NCBI GenBank assembly: GCA_030748805.1 | Contig: JASMLG010000015.1 | Span: 1 to 38,516 of the forward strand | Origin: Phycisphaerales bacterium | Lineage (GTDB): Bacteria; Planctomycetota; Phycisphaerae; Phycisphaerales; SM1A02 | Direction: 5' to 3' | DNA: 38,516 nt | Shown here: piece by piece, positions 17,447-24,964 of the stretch | How positions within the stretch are numbered: position 1 is the first letter of the stretch | Layout of the letters: the number at the start of each line of letters is the position of its first letter | Notes under the pieces: generated by a model | Databases searched by the model: none | Told to the model about the DNA's origin: nothing | Seen by the model: the letters and a program-made list of their open reading frames with translations, nothing else | Position numbers and translations under genes: made by a program

Positions 17447-18868
17447 ATGATTGACATCAAACAACTTAGAGAAAATCCCCAACGTTTTATAGACGGCGCT
17501 GCAGATAAAAATATTACTGTAGATATAACAACTCTACTTGATCTTGACGAACAAAAAAGGCTGCTCACAAGACAGCGAGAAGAACATCGTGCGGAACAAA
17601 AAAAGATTTCAAAAGAAATCGGACCACAAATTGGGAAACTTAAAGGTCAACTTAAAAACGCAATAGATTCAGAACGTGATGACCTAGAAGCCAAACTTGC
17701 TGATCTTGAATGTAAGCCAAGTGCACTTAAGGGTGAAATCCAACGACTAGATGAATCAATTTCTGCCCTCCAACCAAAGTGGAACGAATTATTATTACAA
17801 ATCCCCCAACCAGCAGACGAAGATGTCCCAAAAGGGAACAGCTCGGAAGATAATGTTGAACTTAGAACTTGGACTCCGGAATGTTACGATTTATCAAAAT
17901 CTTTTTCAGAAAATCGTGGCTTTGAACCAAAAACACATATTGAACTGGTAAATGATTTAAAACTTACTGACTTTGAGCGCGGAGTAAAAATGTCCGGAAC
18001 ACGTCATTACATGATGACGGGAAATGGAATGTTGTTACATCAAGCAATGTTACGGTTTGCTTTTGACTTAATAATCAAAGAATACGGTTTTACGCCAATG
18101 TCAGTTCCAGTCATTTTGCGTGAAGAATGCATGGTTGGCACTGGCTTCTTCCCAACTGGACGAGATCAAGCGTATCACATCGAAGAATCAAAACGAGGTG
18201 CAGGACACGACTTGTTCCTTGCTGGAACTGGTGAAGTCGGATTAATGGGCATGTATGCCGATGAGATTCTTGATAGCAATCAACTACCAATTAAAATGGC
18301 AACCGTTTCCACTTGTTTTAGGAGAGAAGCAGGAGCAGCGGGTCGAGATACCGCTGGTTTATATCGCATCCACCAATTTGACAAGGTCGAACAAGTTGTA
18401 ATCTGCAAAGCAGATGAAAAAGAAAGTAGAACTTGGCATAAATTGATGATTAACATCGTAGAGGAATTACTACAAAAGTTACAACTCCCCTACCGACTTC
18501 TTCAGTGCTGTACTGCTGACTTGGGATCAAAAAACGCCGACATGATTGATATAGAATGTTGGATGCCCGGACGAGGAGAACTTGATTCTAACGATAAACC
18601 TGTTGGAGATTGGGGCGAGACACATTCTGCCTCTCGACTTTATGACTACCAATGCCGTCGCCTAAATATGAGGTATAGAGACAAGATTGGAAACACCGTC
18701 TTTGCACATTCTCTAAACAACACCGTTCTAGCAAGCCCGCGCATATTAATCCCTCTTCTCGAAATGCATCAACAAAAAGATGGCTCGGTTACGATTCCAG
18801 AGTGCTTACACTCCTACATGAATGGTTTGAAAATTCTAGAGCCAAGCACTGTTTCTGCAACAACATGA
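17447..18868 (+). CDS. serS: Seryl-tRNA synthetase
   Basis: SerRS charges tRNA(Ser). The 473 residues begin with the typical MIDIKQLRENPQRF and contain the long charged antiparallel coiled coil (about 30-105) that grips the tRNA long arm. Class II motif 2 appears as FRREAGAAGRDTAGLYRIHQF with the ATP-binding Arg, and motif 3 as NNTVLASPRILIPLLE near the C-terminus. The family usually has NGSGLA and GR in motif 3, so this one is a variant, but the Arg (ASPR) is kept. There is a short extra segment between the arm and the core. It overlaps tilS by ATGA, so translation is probably coupled. Confidence 0.96.
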   Translation: MIDIKQLRENPQRFIDGAADKNITVDITTLLDLDEQKRLLTRQREEHRAEQKKISKEIGPQIGKLKGQLKNAIDSERDDLEAKLADLECKPSALKGEIQRLDESISALQPKWNELLLQIPQPADEDVPKGNSSEDNVELRTWTPECYDLSKSFSENRGFEPKTHIELVNDLKLTDFERGVKMSGTRHYMMTGNGMLLHQAMLRFAFDLIIKEYGFTPMSVPVILREECMVGTGFFPTGRDQAYHIEESKRGAGHDLFLAGTGEVGLMGMYADEILDSNQLPIKMATVSTCFRREAGAAGRDTAGLYRIHQFDKVEQVVICKADEKESRTWHKLMINIVEELLQKLQLPYRLLQCCTADLGSKNADMIDIECWMPGRGELDSNDKPVGDWGETHSASRLYDYQCRRLNMRYRDKIGNTVFAHSLNNTVLASPRILIPLLEMHQQKDGSVTIPECLHSYMNGLKILEPSTVSATT

Positions 18869-19818
18869 ACAAGAAATCTATACCCCTTTCAGTTCGAAGA
18901 CACCATCTCGTTGCAACAGTTAGAAAGGCATTGGGTGATCAAGATGTGATTGTCGGAGTAAGTGGTGGAGCAGACTCAGTAGCGTTACTACTTCTTTGCT
19001 GTGCTGCAGCTTCCCAAGATTCCGCGAACTTTAATGTTGTTGCAACTCATATACATCATGGACTTCGAAAATCTTCTGATGAAGAGCAAGTAATTGTAGA
19101 ACAACTTTGCAAACAACTTGAAATTACGTGTATCTCAAAGAAAGTTACTGTAAACCCAATAAATGGAAGCATCGCAGCGGGTGCTAGAAAGATTCGATAT
19201 GAAACGCTAGGCAACATCGCCACTGAATTAAATGTTAATGCTGTTGCAGTTGCACATCATGCTGAAGATCAATTAGAAACAATGCTTATGGCTCTTTGCA
19301 GAGGAGCAGGGTTACGAAAACTTTCTGGTATGGCAACAATACGCCCATTATGTGGAAATGTAAATCTTTATCGTCCTCTATTGCATGTTGAAAAACAAAA
19401 TCTAATTAAAGTATGCCAACTTGCTAATTTTAATTGGTGTGATGACCCAACTAACATTGATCCAACAACACCAAGAGGTCGCCTTAGAAATGATGTTATT
19501 CCTGTACTTCGGGAATTGTGGCCAGCAGCTGACAAACATGCCGCAAATGCATCAACAATCCTCCATGCTGCTGCTGAATCATTTGATTCTATTGTCCCAA
19601 GAGGGAATGAGTGGGACAGGAGCTTGCTGGCTGAACTCCCGAGTCCTGTAATCGATGCCACTCTGCAACAGGCGATTGGTGAACATGCAACATTTGAAAC
19701 AATTCAATCTATTACTGCTGCTGTGATTGACGAAAGTACTGAGCCAAGAACCTTTCAATTTAAACATGATTGCTATGCAACAATTACTGCACACAAGGTT
19801 TCTGTTTTTCATTCATAA
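18865..19818 (+). CDS. tilS: tRNA(Ile)-lysidine synthase
   Basis: TilS modifies the wobble cytidine of tRNA(Ile)(CAU) to lysidine, changing both anticodon specificity and charging. The N-type ATP pyrophosphatase P-loop is GVSGGADSVALL (31-42). The following blocks are typical: HIHHGLR, AGARKIRYETL, AHHAEDQLETMLMALCRGAGLRKLSGM, and DPTNIDPTTPRGRLRNDVIP. The 317 residues correspond to the N-terminal catalytic domain plus a short tail; the longer C-terminal domains of E. coli TilS are not present, as in many bacteria. ATG 18865 overlaps the serS stop. Its last 10 bases overlap the convergent dapF-like gene. Confidence 0.94.
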   Translation: MNKKSIPLSVRRHHLVATVRKALGDQDVIVGVSGGADSVALLLLCCAAASQDSANFNVVATHIHHGLRKSSDEEQVIVEQLCKQLEITCISKKVTVNPINGSIAAGARKIRYETLGNIATELNVNAVAVAHHAEDQLETMLMALCRGAGLRKLSGMATIRPLCGNVNLYRPLLHVEKQNLIKVCQLANFNWCDDPTNIDPTTPRGRLRNDVIPVLRELWPAADKHAANASTILHAAAESFDSIVPRGNEWDRSLLAELPSPVIDATLQQAIGEHATFETIQSITAAVIDESTEPRTFQFKHDCYATITAHKVSVFHS

Positions 19819-20525
19819 CTTGCTGGACCAGACATAACAACTTCTCCCGACTCGTTGTATCTGTAAGTTAAAGTTCCACCTACGCTTGAAACATGAAACA
19901 GCCCTCTATTACCTGAAGCAACAAAAACCGATGCTCCCCCAGTCCCCGAAGAGAGGGTATTTCCAACACCACGCTCGAATGATGCACTGGTTGCATATTG
20001 TTCTCTATCTCGTCTTGCAAAGTGCACGTTCATCCCATTCACAAATGCAGTGTGTTCAGAAATATATTTTCCAAGTTCAGACCTTACTTGAATAGGATCA
20101 TTTTCAGTCCAAAAGACCGCATTAGGATTTCCCATATTCACATATACCAAATTTGGATATTCTGACACCAGATGTTTCTCTTCACGTGGAACACACATCG
20201 TTACTTCAACTTGGTTAAGATCAATATGAACAACACATTTGTTCATTCCAGAAAGTGTTTTGATAGAGATCTCGTTCTTGTCCACAATACGACTTCTAAG
20301 AAGATGTAACGCGACACACCTTAAACCGTTTCCGCATTGCTCCGCTTCTCTTCCGTCTGCGTTAATAATTCGCATATTTGCATCTGCTTCCTGATCTTCG
20401 CTAACAATCAGAAGCCCATCGGCACCACCTAAATTATTTAACAACTTATCTGTATCACAATCTCCAACATGAATCAAAAAAAGATTACCTGCCCCTTTCA
20501 TTCTGACATCTTGGATTAAATTCAT
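19809..20525 (-). CDS. dapF: DapF-like diaminopimelate epimerase with altered active site
   Basis: DapF epimerises LL- to meso-diaminopimelate for lysine and peptidoglycan using two cysteines. The 238-residue protein has the first: Cys64 in AEQCGNGLRC. The second, usually in TLACGTGAC, is Ser193 in TLSSGTGGAS. The usual NPHC motif reads NPNA (133-136), so the conserved His is lost too. The preceding ERG (184-186, the substrate-binding Glu-Arg) is kept. It is also shorter than the usual 270 or so residues. It could be a divergent DapF, a one-base racemase-type enzyme, or a paralogue with another substrate. It overlaps the M48 peptidase gene by ATGA and converges with tilS. Confidence 0.78.
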   Translation of the reverse strand: MNLIQDVRMKGAGNLFLIHVGDCDTDKLLNNLGGADGLLIVSEDQEADANMRIINADGREAEQCGNGLRCVALHLLRSRIVDKNEISIKTLSGMNKCVVHIDLNQVEVTMCVPREEKHLVSEYPNLVYVNMGNPNAVFWTENDPIQVRSELGKYISEHTAFVNGMNVHFARRDREQYATSASFERGVGNTLSSGTGGASVFVASGNRGLFHVSSVGGTLTYRYNESGEVVMSGPASYE

Positions 20526-21739
20526 ACAACAATCCCAGCAATTAAAGCGATTACTATGGTAACTTTAAACCATTTTACTTGTTTGTTGATGGATATATCA
20601 GAAATCCTTCTTCCCACCAACTTCTGTAAGGTAAGTTGTCGAGATTTTATAGATCCATGAAGAGGGTCGTGACTATTGGAGTTTTTTTTCTGATTATTAC
20701 AAGCAATCTCTAATGCGTTTGTCATAACCTTTACAGAATCTTCTGTTACAACGTCACTGCCTTGAGCAGTTGAGAGATTCACAACTGCATAAGAATCCGC
20801 CTGACTTTCAAATCGACGCGAAACAAGAATCAGCGTTAGGAGCATAATCGCAATGTTCATCGCATACATATATGCTTCGGACAATTCCAAGTCGAATAAC
20901 TCAAACAGTTTAGTTGACCAAACCATCGAGCAAAGAAGAGTAATAACCAGAAAAGGAATATGCCAATATTTATGATGTGCAATTTCGTGTGCTGCAATTG
21001 CAAGCAACTCACTTTGAGTTAACTTTGAAATAAGTTTATCTGTGAAAACAATGGACCTTGACTGAAAAAACAAACCTATTGCCATTGCGTTTATTATTCG
21101 ATTATGTGTGTTCCATACAAGTATCCTGTTGTATTGAATACCTGCACGCAAGCCCGCATCAATTATGGATGATCTCAACTCAAGGTTTTCCATCTGTTTT
21201 GTAGAAAGAATCGTTGATATGAAAAAAGGCGATAGTAACAAGACAACCAGAAAGGTCATCAGTAGGACCACATCTAGGACTCCCTCTGTTGCTCCTAATT
21301 CAGATGACAACTCACAGACGCCAAAAAATACAAATACTGGAACAAACAGCAAAAGAATGTCTAAACGGAAACGATATAGAGCAAAAGACCGTCGGTTGGG
21401 TATGGGTGAAGTAACAAACCACAAGACAAATAACCAAAATACGGCAGGAAGTAAAACGATTACATCACCAAGAACTACAGTGTATCCAACACCTTTTCGG
21501 ACGGAATCATCCCACGAGAATAATAAGATTGTAACTGCCCAAGAAAACAGTATTAAAACTGTCGCAATTAATGAATTAATTTTTGTCGTGTTTGAGTATT
21601 TAGCTGAAATAATTAAAGCAAACGGAATGATGCATAATAATAACACTAGCCAAAACCCCTCAGAATTGGTTGCCAAAACTGTACTCCGACCCTGAACAAA
21701 AAGAATTATTAGTAAAAATATTGAGATTGGGCGGATCAT
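20522..21739 (-). CDS. M48-family membrane zinc metalloprotease
   Basis: The 405-residue protein has about five hydrophobic segments in the first 180 residues, then the zinc site HEIAHH (251-256) followed by more hydrophobic helices. The third ligand region is RRFESQADSYA (309-318, Glu311). This is the layout of HtpX/Ste24-type M48 peptidases, which act in membrane protein quality control or on lipoproteins and peptides. The closer match within M48 is to the BlaR1/HtpX-like membrane forms; I would not call it htpX. It lies between a lipoprotein gene (stop and start share one base, TAATG) and dapF (ATGA). Confidence 0.87.
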   Translation of the reverse strand: MIRPISIFLLIILFVQGRSTVLATNSEGFWLVLLLCIIPFALIISAKYSNTTKINSLIATVLILFSWAVTILLFSWDDSVRKGVGYTVVLGDVIVLLPAVFWLFVLWFVTSPIPNRRSFALYRFRLDILLLFVPVFVFFGVCELSSELGATEGVLDVVLLMTFLVVLLLSPFFISTILSTKQMENLELRSSIIDAGLRAGIQYNRILVWNTHNRIINAMAIGLFFQSRSIVFTDKLISKLTQSELLAIAAHEIAHHKYWHIPFLVITLLCSMVWSTKLFELFDLELSEAYMYAMNIAIMLLTLILVSRRFESQADSYAVVNLSTAQGSDVVTEDSVKVMTNALEIACNNQKKNSNSHDPLHGSIKSRQLTLQKLVGRRISDISINKQVKWFKVTIVIALIAGIVV

Positions 21740-23148
21740 TATCTAGTGATGGTTCCAAGATCAATTACCACGTTTCCGTGCCTATAATAGTCAACATTCA
21801 TTTTGTCTTTGTTGACAAAAGTAAAAACAAGGCAGTTTGATCTTGTATTACTGGCATAATTTTTATCACCCATACCAGGACCAGCATGATCACTATTTCT
21901 ATATTCTTGTGCATGGAAATGGAAATGAAACAAGGCAGTATAAGCAGCGTCAAACATTTCTTGAGAAGCGTTAAACCTCCGGTCATGATGTCGTATTTTG
22001 GGTTCAAATTCTAAAATTTCAAAACGCCCCTTTTTGTCTAATGCTATTACACCGCCGTATTCAGTAGTAGTATCTTGCAAGTCCCTGTTTGCATAATCAA
22101 ATAAATGAGAACGCACTTCTGTAACACTCATAGCGGTTAGGGCGGTACTAATTGCCATTGCATCCCCCCAAGTAAGAGAGTCCTTGTGATTTCTAAAGAG
22201 TTCACTTGTTGATGAATACGTTCCACCACCTTCTGTTTCAAAATAATGTTTTCTATTTTTAAGTTTCTGTTCTATTTCACTAAGAATTTGTGAATTCCGC
22301 ATATTCATATACTTCGGTGTGTGCCTACGCACAGAAACCGCCATTGGGATATCTCGCATTTCCAATGTGCTTCGTCTGCCTTCACTTAATTCAGAAAGTG
22401 TAACCATCGCTTCTGACCAAAATGCTTCGTAGTCCGCCTTAGAAAGTTCGCGAATCCATAAGATTTCTTCTTTTCTGTGTGGGACTATTCCAAGATCAAG
22501 CAAAGTTTTCCGAAGATCGAGTAAAAACAAATCGTCTTCAGCAATATCAGCGTTCTTTAAAAGCGAAATCAATTTTTTCCGCTGTGAAAGACGGTGTAAT
22601 AATTCCCAACATCTGGTTCTATAGCCCTGCTTCCATTTAGCGTTTGTAGAAACCATCGAGTTAAAAACCAAGTCGACTATCTCCTCTTGACCGTACATTT
22701 GCACTAGGGCTTTATACTCAGGTCTATCAAATTCTGTATCGAACATTGCGTTTGGCACAGCCCAAGAACTAATTAGACCTTCGTTCAGTTCTAAAATTTG
22801 TTCATCAGCAATCCACTGGCATAATTCAGCAAGCCAAGTCCAATTGTTTAAGCGAGGAAGTTGTTGGCGTATTTCTCTGATAGTTTGATCTCTATCTGAT
22901 TTTATTAATCTCAGTAATGCACCTTTTCTCGCTTCGTTTGTATAGCCAGGAACCCAAAGCATTCTCTTAAGTTGTTTCTGATAATTTTCATCATCAAGAC
23001 CAACCTTAGAATCAAGAGTTTCCATTGCTTTTATGTGGGTTTTTGACGACTTTCCCGTTTCGTTCAAAGTCGAACTTGGATTCGTCATCACTGAATCACC
23101 GCAATTAGTCAGAAGCAAAACACCAATAGTACAAATTAATCGTTTCAT
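21739..23148 (-). CDS. Predicted lipoprotein, unknown function
   Basis: I do not recognise this 469-residue protein. From ATG 23148 it begins MKRLICTIGVLLLTNCGDS, a lipoprotein signal with a possible lipobox LTNC (Cys16). The open frame starts earlier at 23205, but that leader adds no signal and runs toward the divergent nfu gene. The N-terminal half is charged and probably alpha-helical, with repeated W, L and R rich segments. The C-terminal 120 residues look folded and carry a His-rich stretch, FHFHFHAQEYRNSDHAGPG, then LVFTFVNKDKMNVDYY and GNVVIDLGTITR. The histidines suggest a metal site, by inference only. It is the first gene of a three-gene operon with an M48 peptidase and dapF. Confidence 0.78.
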   Translation of the reverse strand: MKRLICTIGVLLLTNCGDSVMTNPSSTLNETGKSSKTHIKAMETLDSKVGLDDENYQKQLKRMLWVPGYTNEARKGALLRLIKSDRDQTIREIRQQLPRLNNWTWLAELCQWIADEQILELNEGLISSWAVPNAMFDTEFDRPEYKALVQMYGQEEIVDLVFNSMVSTNAKWKQGYRTRCWELLHRLSQRKKLISLLKNADIAEDDLFLLDLRKTLLDLGIVPHRKEEILWIRELSKADYEAFWSEAMVTLSELSEGRRSTLEMRDIPMAVSVRRHTPKYMNMRNSQILSEIEQKLKNRKHYFETEGGGTYSSTSELFRNHKDSLTWGDAMAISTALTAMSVTEVRSHLFDYANRDLQDTTTEYGGVIALDKKGRFEILEFEPKIRHHDRRFNASQEMFDAAYTALFHFHFHAQEYRNSDHAGPGMGDKNYASNTRSNCLVFTFVNKDKMNVDYYRHGNVVIDLGTITR

Positions 23149-23206
23149 ATATTGGCAGTGTACAGGTGCTAGCAATAAAAACGACTTCCCATTACCATTT
23201 AACAAT

Positions 23207-23464
23207 ATGGCGAAAAATGGCTCCAGTCAGAAACAACGATTGTTTGACGAAATCTCTGATGTAATCCAGTTGATTCGACCTTCAATTCAGGCGGATGGCG
23301 GTGATATTGAACTGGTTTCAGTGGATGATGAGGGTGTTGTATCGATTCGTTTCCTTGGAGCTTGTATAGGGTGTCCCTCCCTTGATGTGACTCTTCAACA
23401 TGGAATTGAAATGACCCTCAAAAGCCGAGTTGATGGAGTATCGGGAGTTAGGGCGGTTGATTAG
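23207..23464 (+). CDS. NifU C-terminal-domain (Nfu-type) Fe-S protein
   Basis: This 85-residue protein is a stand-alone Nfu domain that binds a [4Fe-4S] cluster through CxxC and hands it to target apoproteins. The match is DVIQLIRPSIQADGGDIELV, then FLGACIGCPS with Cys53 and Cys56, then the conserved T-L-GIE helix. It is about the normal size for the domain. ATG 23207 was chosen because the longer frame back to 23033 overlaps the divergent lipoprotein gene. A cysteine-desulfurase-family gene is at 6508-7680, but the two are far apart. Identification is secure; the target proteins are not evident. Confidence 0.92.
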   Translation: MAKNGSSQKQRLFDEISDVIQLIRPSIQADGGDIELVSVDDEGVVSIRFLGACIGCPSLDVTLQHGIEMTLKSRVDGVSGVRAVD

Positions 23465-23480
23465 ATAATCGCAACGTCCT

Positions 23481-23518
23481 GTTATTCAACAAGTTATGAC
23501 CGCTTTTTCTTGAATAAC
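23481..23518. repeat. 9 bp inverted repeat between nfu and csrA
   Basis: GTTATTCAA at 23481-23489 and its exact complement TTGAATAAC at 23510-23518 are separated by 20 bases, including a short T run. It may be a transcription factor site or the 3' hairpin of the nfu-type gene. No T-tail follows the right arm, so it does not look like a classical terminator. Confidence 0.5.
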
Positions 23519-23615
23519 TAGCATTTTAACTCACCGTTTGGTAGGATATGCTCTGGTGGTTCGCGTAGGCTGCGCGATATTTCTAATAGGTAAGTAGCGG
23601 CAGGAGGTCCGCAAT

Positions 23616-23834
23616 ATGCTAGTAATTACACGAAGAGAAGGGGAAGAAATTGTGATAGGCAATCCAGCATCTCCGTTAGGAGTCGTTCGAATTGCCTCGA
23701 TTAAGGGTGATAGGGTAAGAATTGCTTTAGATTTTCCTAGAGAAGTTGCGGTTCACCGAAAAGAGGTTGCGTCTGAGATTGCCAAATCAGGACCATCGAT
23801 TGCTGGGAAAATTCGACCAGCATCTAACGATTAA
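23616..23834 (+). CDS. csrA: Carbon storage regulator CsrA
   Basis: CsrA is a small dimeric RNA-binding protein that binds GGA motifs near ribosome-binding sites and usually blocks translation. The 72 residues start MLVITRREGEEIVIG and contain VRIASIKGDRVRIALDFPREVAVHRKEV, with the RNA-binding ends Arg6 and the V-A-V-H-R-E/K-E strand (V44 to R48). The length is normal. The Shine-Dalgarno is very strong: AGGAGG at 23602-23607, 8 bases from ATG. This contains GGA, and a second AGGA lies upstream near 23543, so self-repression by CsrA binding its own leader is plausible. A 5 bp hairpin (TCGCG, loop, CGCGA at 23561-23577) lies between them. No flagellar gene (fliW) is adjacent. Confidence 0.95.
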   Translation: MLVITRREGEEIVIGNPASPLGVVRIASIKGDRVRIALDFPREVAVHRKEVASEIAKSGPSIAGKIRPASND

Positions 23835-23857
23835 ACTTATTTACCTCAAACTTCCGT

Positions 23858-24030
23858 TGCTGCTTTTCCGCTATCAAAGCTAAGTCACATTCACATCGCA
23901 TTAACATCACAGTGGTTAATTGGTGCTGACTTTCCGCTTTCAAAGTGACAGTCACATTCACATCTCATTACCATCACAGTGGTTAATTGGTGCTGACTTT
24001 CCGATATCAAAGCGACAGTCACTTTCACGA
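23858..24030. repeat. 66-67 bp tandem repeat, about 2.6 copies
   Basis: Units start at 23858, 23924 and 23991. The block from CATCACAGTGG to TGACTTTCCG (32 bases) is identical at 23905-23936 and 23972-24003, and the bases before it (GTCACATTCACATC) differ at only two positions. Unit 3 stops after CTTTCACGA. Short inner symmetries are seen (CTTTCAAAG, GTGACAGTCAC). The sequence is not related by eye to the 65 bp repeat before nadK, but the period and the position upstream of a hairpin region are similar. This lies in the 485-base gap between csrA and mraZ, along with the hairpins listed separately. Confidence 0.87.
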
Positions 24031-24034
24031 GTAT

Positions 24035-24075
24035 AAAAAAAGACCCGCGGCATGTGGTGGGTCATGCCGAGGGTC
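24035..24075 (-). terminator. Rho-independent terminator, minus strand
   Basis: On the minus strand a 12-position stem (one G-A mismatch) with loop ACCCACCA is followed directly by seven T residues. It fits an intrinsic terminator for mraZ or the small RNA candidate. On the plus strand the stem is the same but is preceded, not followed, by the tract, so it is directional. Confidence 0.87.
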
Positions 24076-24147
24076 AAAGGGAAGGTTGGTCGATATTTCA
24101 TCGACCGACTTGAGGAATAGCTCTCGGCACAGTTATGAGCCGAGAGC
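24035..24147 (-). ncRNA. Three-hairpin structured RNA candidate ending in a terminator
   Basis: Read on the minus strand there are three consecutive stems. The first is 9 bp perfect (GCTCTCGGC/GCCGAGAGC, 24147-24120). The second is 7 bp perfect (GGTCGAT/ATCGACC, 24106-24088). The third is the terminator at 24075-24035. It is either the structured 3' untranslated region of mraZ (which stops at 24320) or a separate small RNA. I do not recognise it as 6S, SRP, tmRNA or RNase P. The loops lack a GGA, so it is not a CsrB-type sponge by sight. Confidence 0.55.
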
Positions 24148-24194
24148 CCTGATTGATTAGTGCCTTGCGTCCGTGCTGGCACTTTCTCCTGATA

Positions 24195-24217
24195 GAGTCA
24201 TCCTTGACTCATTTTTT
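24195..24217 (+). terminator. Rho-independent terminator, plus strand
   Basis: GAGTCA, loop TCCT, TGACTC, then A and six T residues. The 6 bp stem is short but well placed, about 360 bases after csrA, after the repeat block. It would end transcription from csrA before mraZ. Inside an antisense reading it falls in the mraZ 3' region. Confidence 0.5.
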
Positions 24218-24319
24218 GCAGCAAGCTGCTTGTATTTCTTAAAAGTCAGTTGCGTCGTCCATGACAAGTACCAACTTGAATGCCAAGCGTCCCTGCTAGG
24301 CAGTAGAAATCGTTTGTGA

Positions 24320-24781
24320 CTACTCACTCGTAAAACCCCTTCTTGGATGTGTCTGTTTTCTCGCACGTAACATATATTCTCGAAGTTTGGATAGTTTTTC
24401 TTCCCGAACCTCTTCCCACTTCTTGTGGTTCATTATTTCTAAATGATCTCCAACTCCTAGAATGTAGGCCTGACCAGAAATAGATGCTATTGCCAGTAGA
24501 GAATCCGGTAATCGGATTCGACCGGACTTGTCTATCTCGATTCTTCTGGATTGAGAAAACAGAATCTGTTCGAATTCCATAACGTCCTCGTCTGGTAGCA
24601 GCGAACGTTCCATAGAACTTGCTTTCTTTTCGAATATATCTTCTGGAGATAACCAAACTGTGTCGTTTGGACCAGGTGAAGCGTAGACAATTCCAGTCGA
24701 GAACCCTGCTCTCATCTCCGCTGGTATAGAGATTCGCAACTTGTCGTCGATAGATCGTTCTGTTTCGCCTGTAAATAACAC
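24320..24781 (-). CDS. mraZ: MraZ, transcriptional regulator of the cell division cluster
   Basis: MraZ is a ring-forming AbrB-fold DNA-binding protein. The 153 residues contain two AbrB-like halves: FTGETERSIDDKLRISIPAEMR (3-24) and QSRRIEIDKSGRIRLPDSL (77-95). Both have the conserved D-x-x-x-R-I/L-x-x-P. The start codon is GTG (24781), with AAAGGA 8 bases upstream. In most bacteria mraZ is followed by rsmH (mraW), ftsL and the rest of the dcw cluster. Here it is followed only by a hairpin region and convergent csrA, so it stands alone. The upstream operator suggests self-control. The C-terminal tail after residue 130 is basic and probably flexible. Confidence 0.94.
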   Translation of the reverse strand: MLFTGETERSIDDKLRISIPAEMRAGFSTGIVYASPGPNDTVWLSPEDIFEKKASSMERSLLPDEDVMEFEQILFSQSRRIEIDKSGRIRLPDSLLAIASISGQAYILGVGDHLEIMNHKKWEEVREEKLSKLREYMLRARKQTHPRRGFTSE

Positions 24782-24813
24782 TGTGTGGATCCTTTGTCAT
24801 GGTTACCAATCGC

Positions 24814-24838
24814 CCCCACAGTACCCCACATTTACCCA
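24814..24838 (-). promoter_or_regulatory. MraZ operator: three TGGG boxes at 10 bp spacing
   Basis: On the minus strand TGGGT, TGGGG and TGGGG begin at 24838, 24828 and 24818, exactly 10 bp apart with 5 bp spacers, 33 to 57 bases upstream of mraZ. The known MraZ target is direct TGGGN repeats with 5-base spacers (E. coli and Mycoplasma work), so this predicts autoregulation. A candidate promoter overlaps it: TTGCAA, 17 bases, TACTGT (weak -10). Confidence 0.85.
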
Positions 24839-24917
24839 TTTTGCAACACTTTGTTAAAAAAGCTAATGAAACTAGTTCTCGGACGTTGCAATTTCACAGT
24901 TTTATGGCACTCTAAGT

Positions 24918-24944
24918 ATAGTTGGGACAATAGGTTCCAACTAT
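24918..24944 (+). promoter_or_regulatory. 8 bp inverted repeat upstream of flavin-reductase gene
   Basis: ATAGTTGG (24918-24925) and CCAACTAT (24937-24944) are exact complements separated by 11 bases, just before the ATG at 24965. This is the layout of a repressor or activator dimer site. It could also be a 5' leader hairpin. No adjacent regulator gene is evident except mraZ, whose boxes are a different sequence. Confidence 0.4.
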
Positions 24945-24964
24945 TTGCTATTGTGTGCTTTAAA

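Noticed and set aside
21165..21695. 176-codon open frame on the plus strand inside the M48 gene
   Set aside because: Low-complexity Lys/Asn/Thr/Arg composition, antisense to a clear metalloprotease with zinc motif; a shadow frame.
23858..24030. Replication origin with DnaA boxes
   Set aside because: I see no TTATNCACA-type boxes in the repeats and no dnaA or dnaN nearby.
24157..24366. Small minus-strand open frame after mraZ
   Set aside because: The last 30 codons look somewhat protein-like (FKKYKQLAAKNESR), but there is no ATG with a ribosome-binding site, the first third overlaps mraZ, and a plus-strand terminator hairpin lies within.
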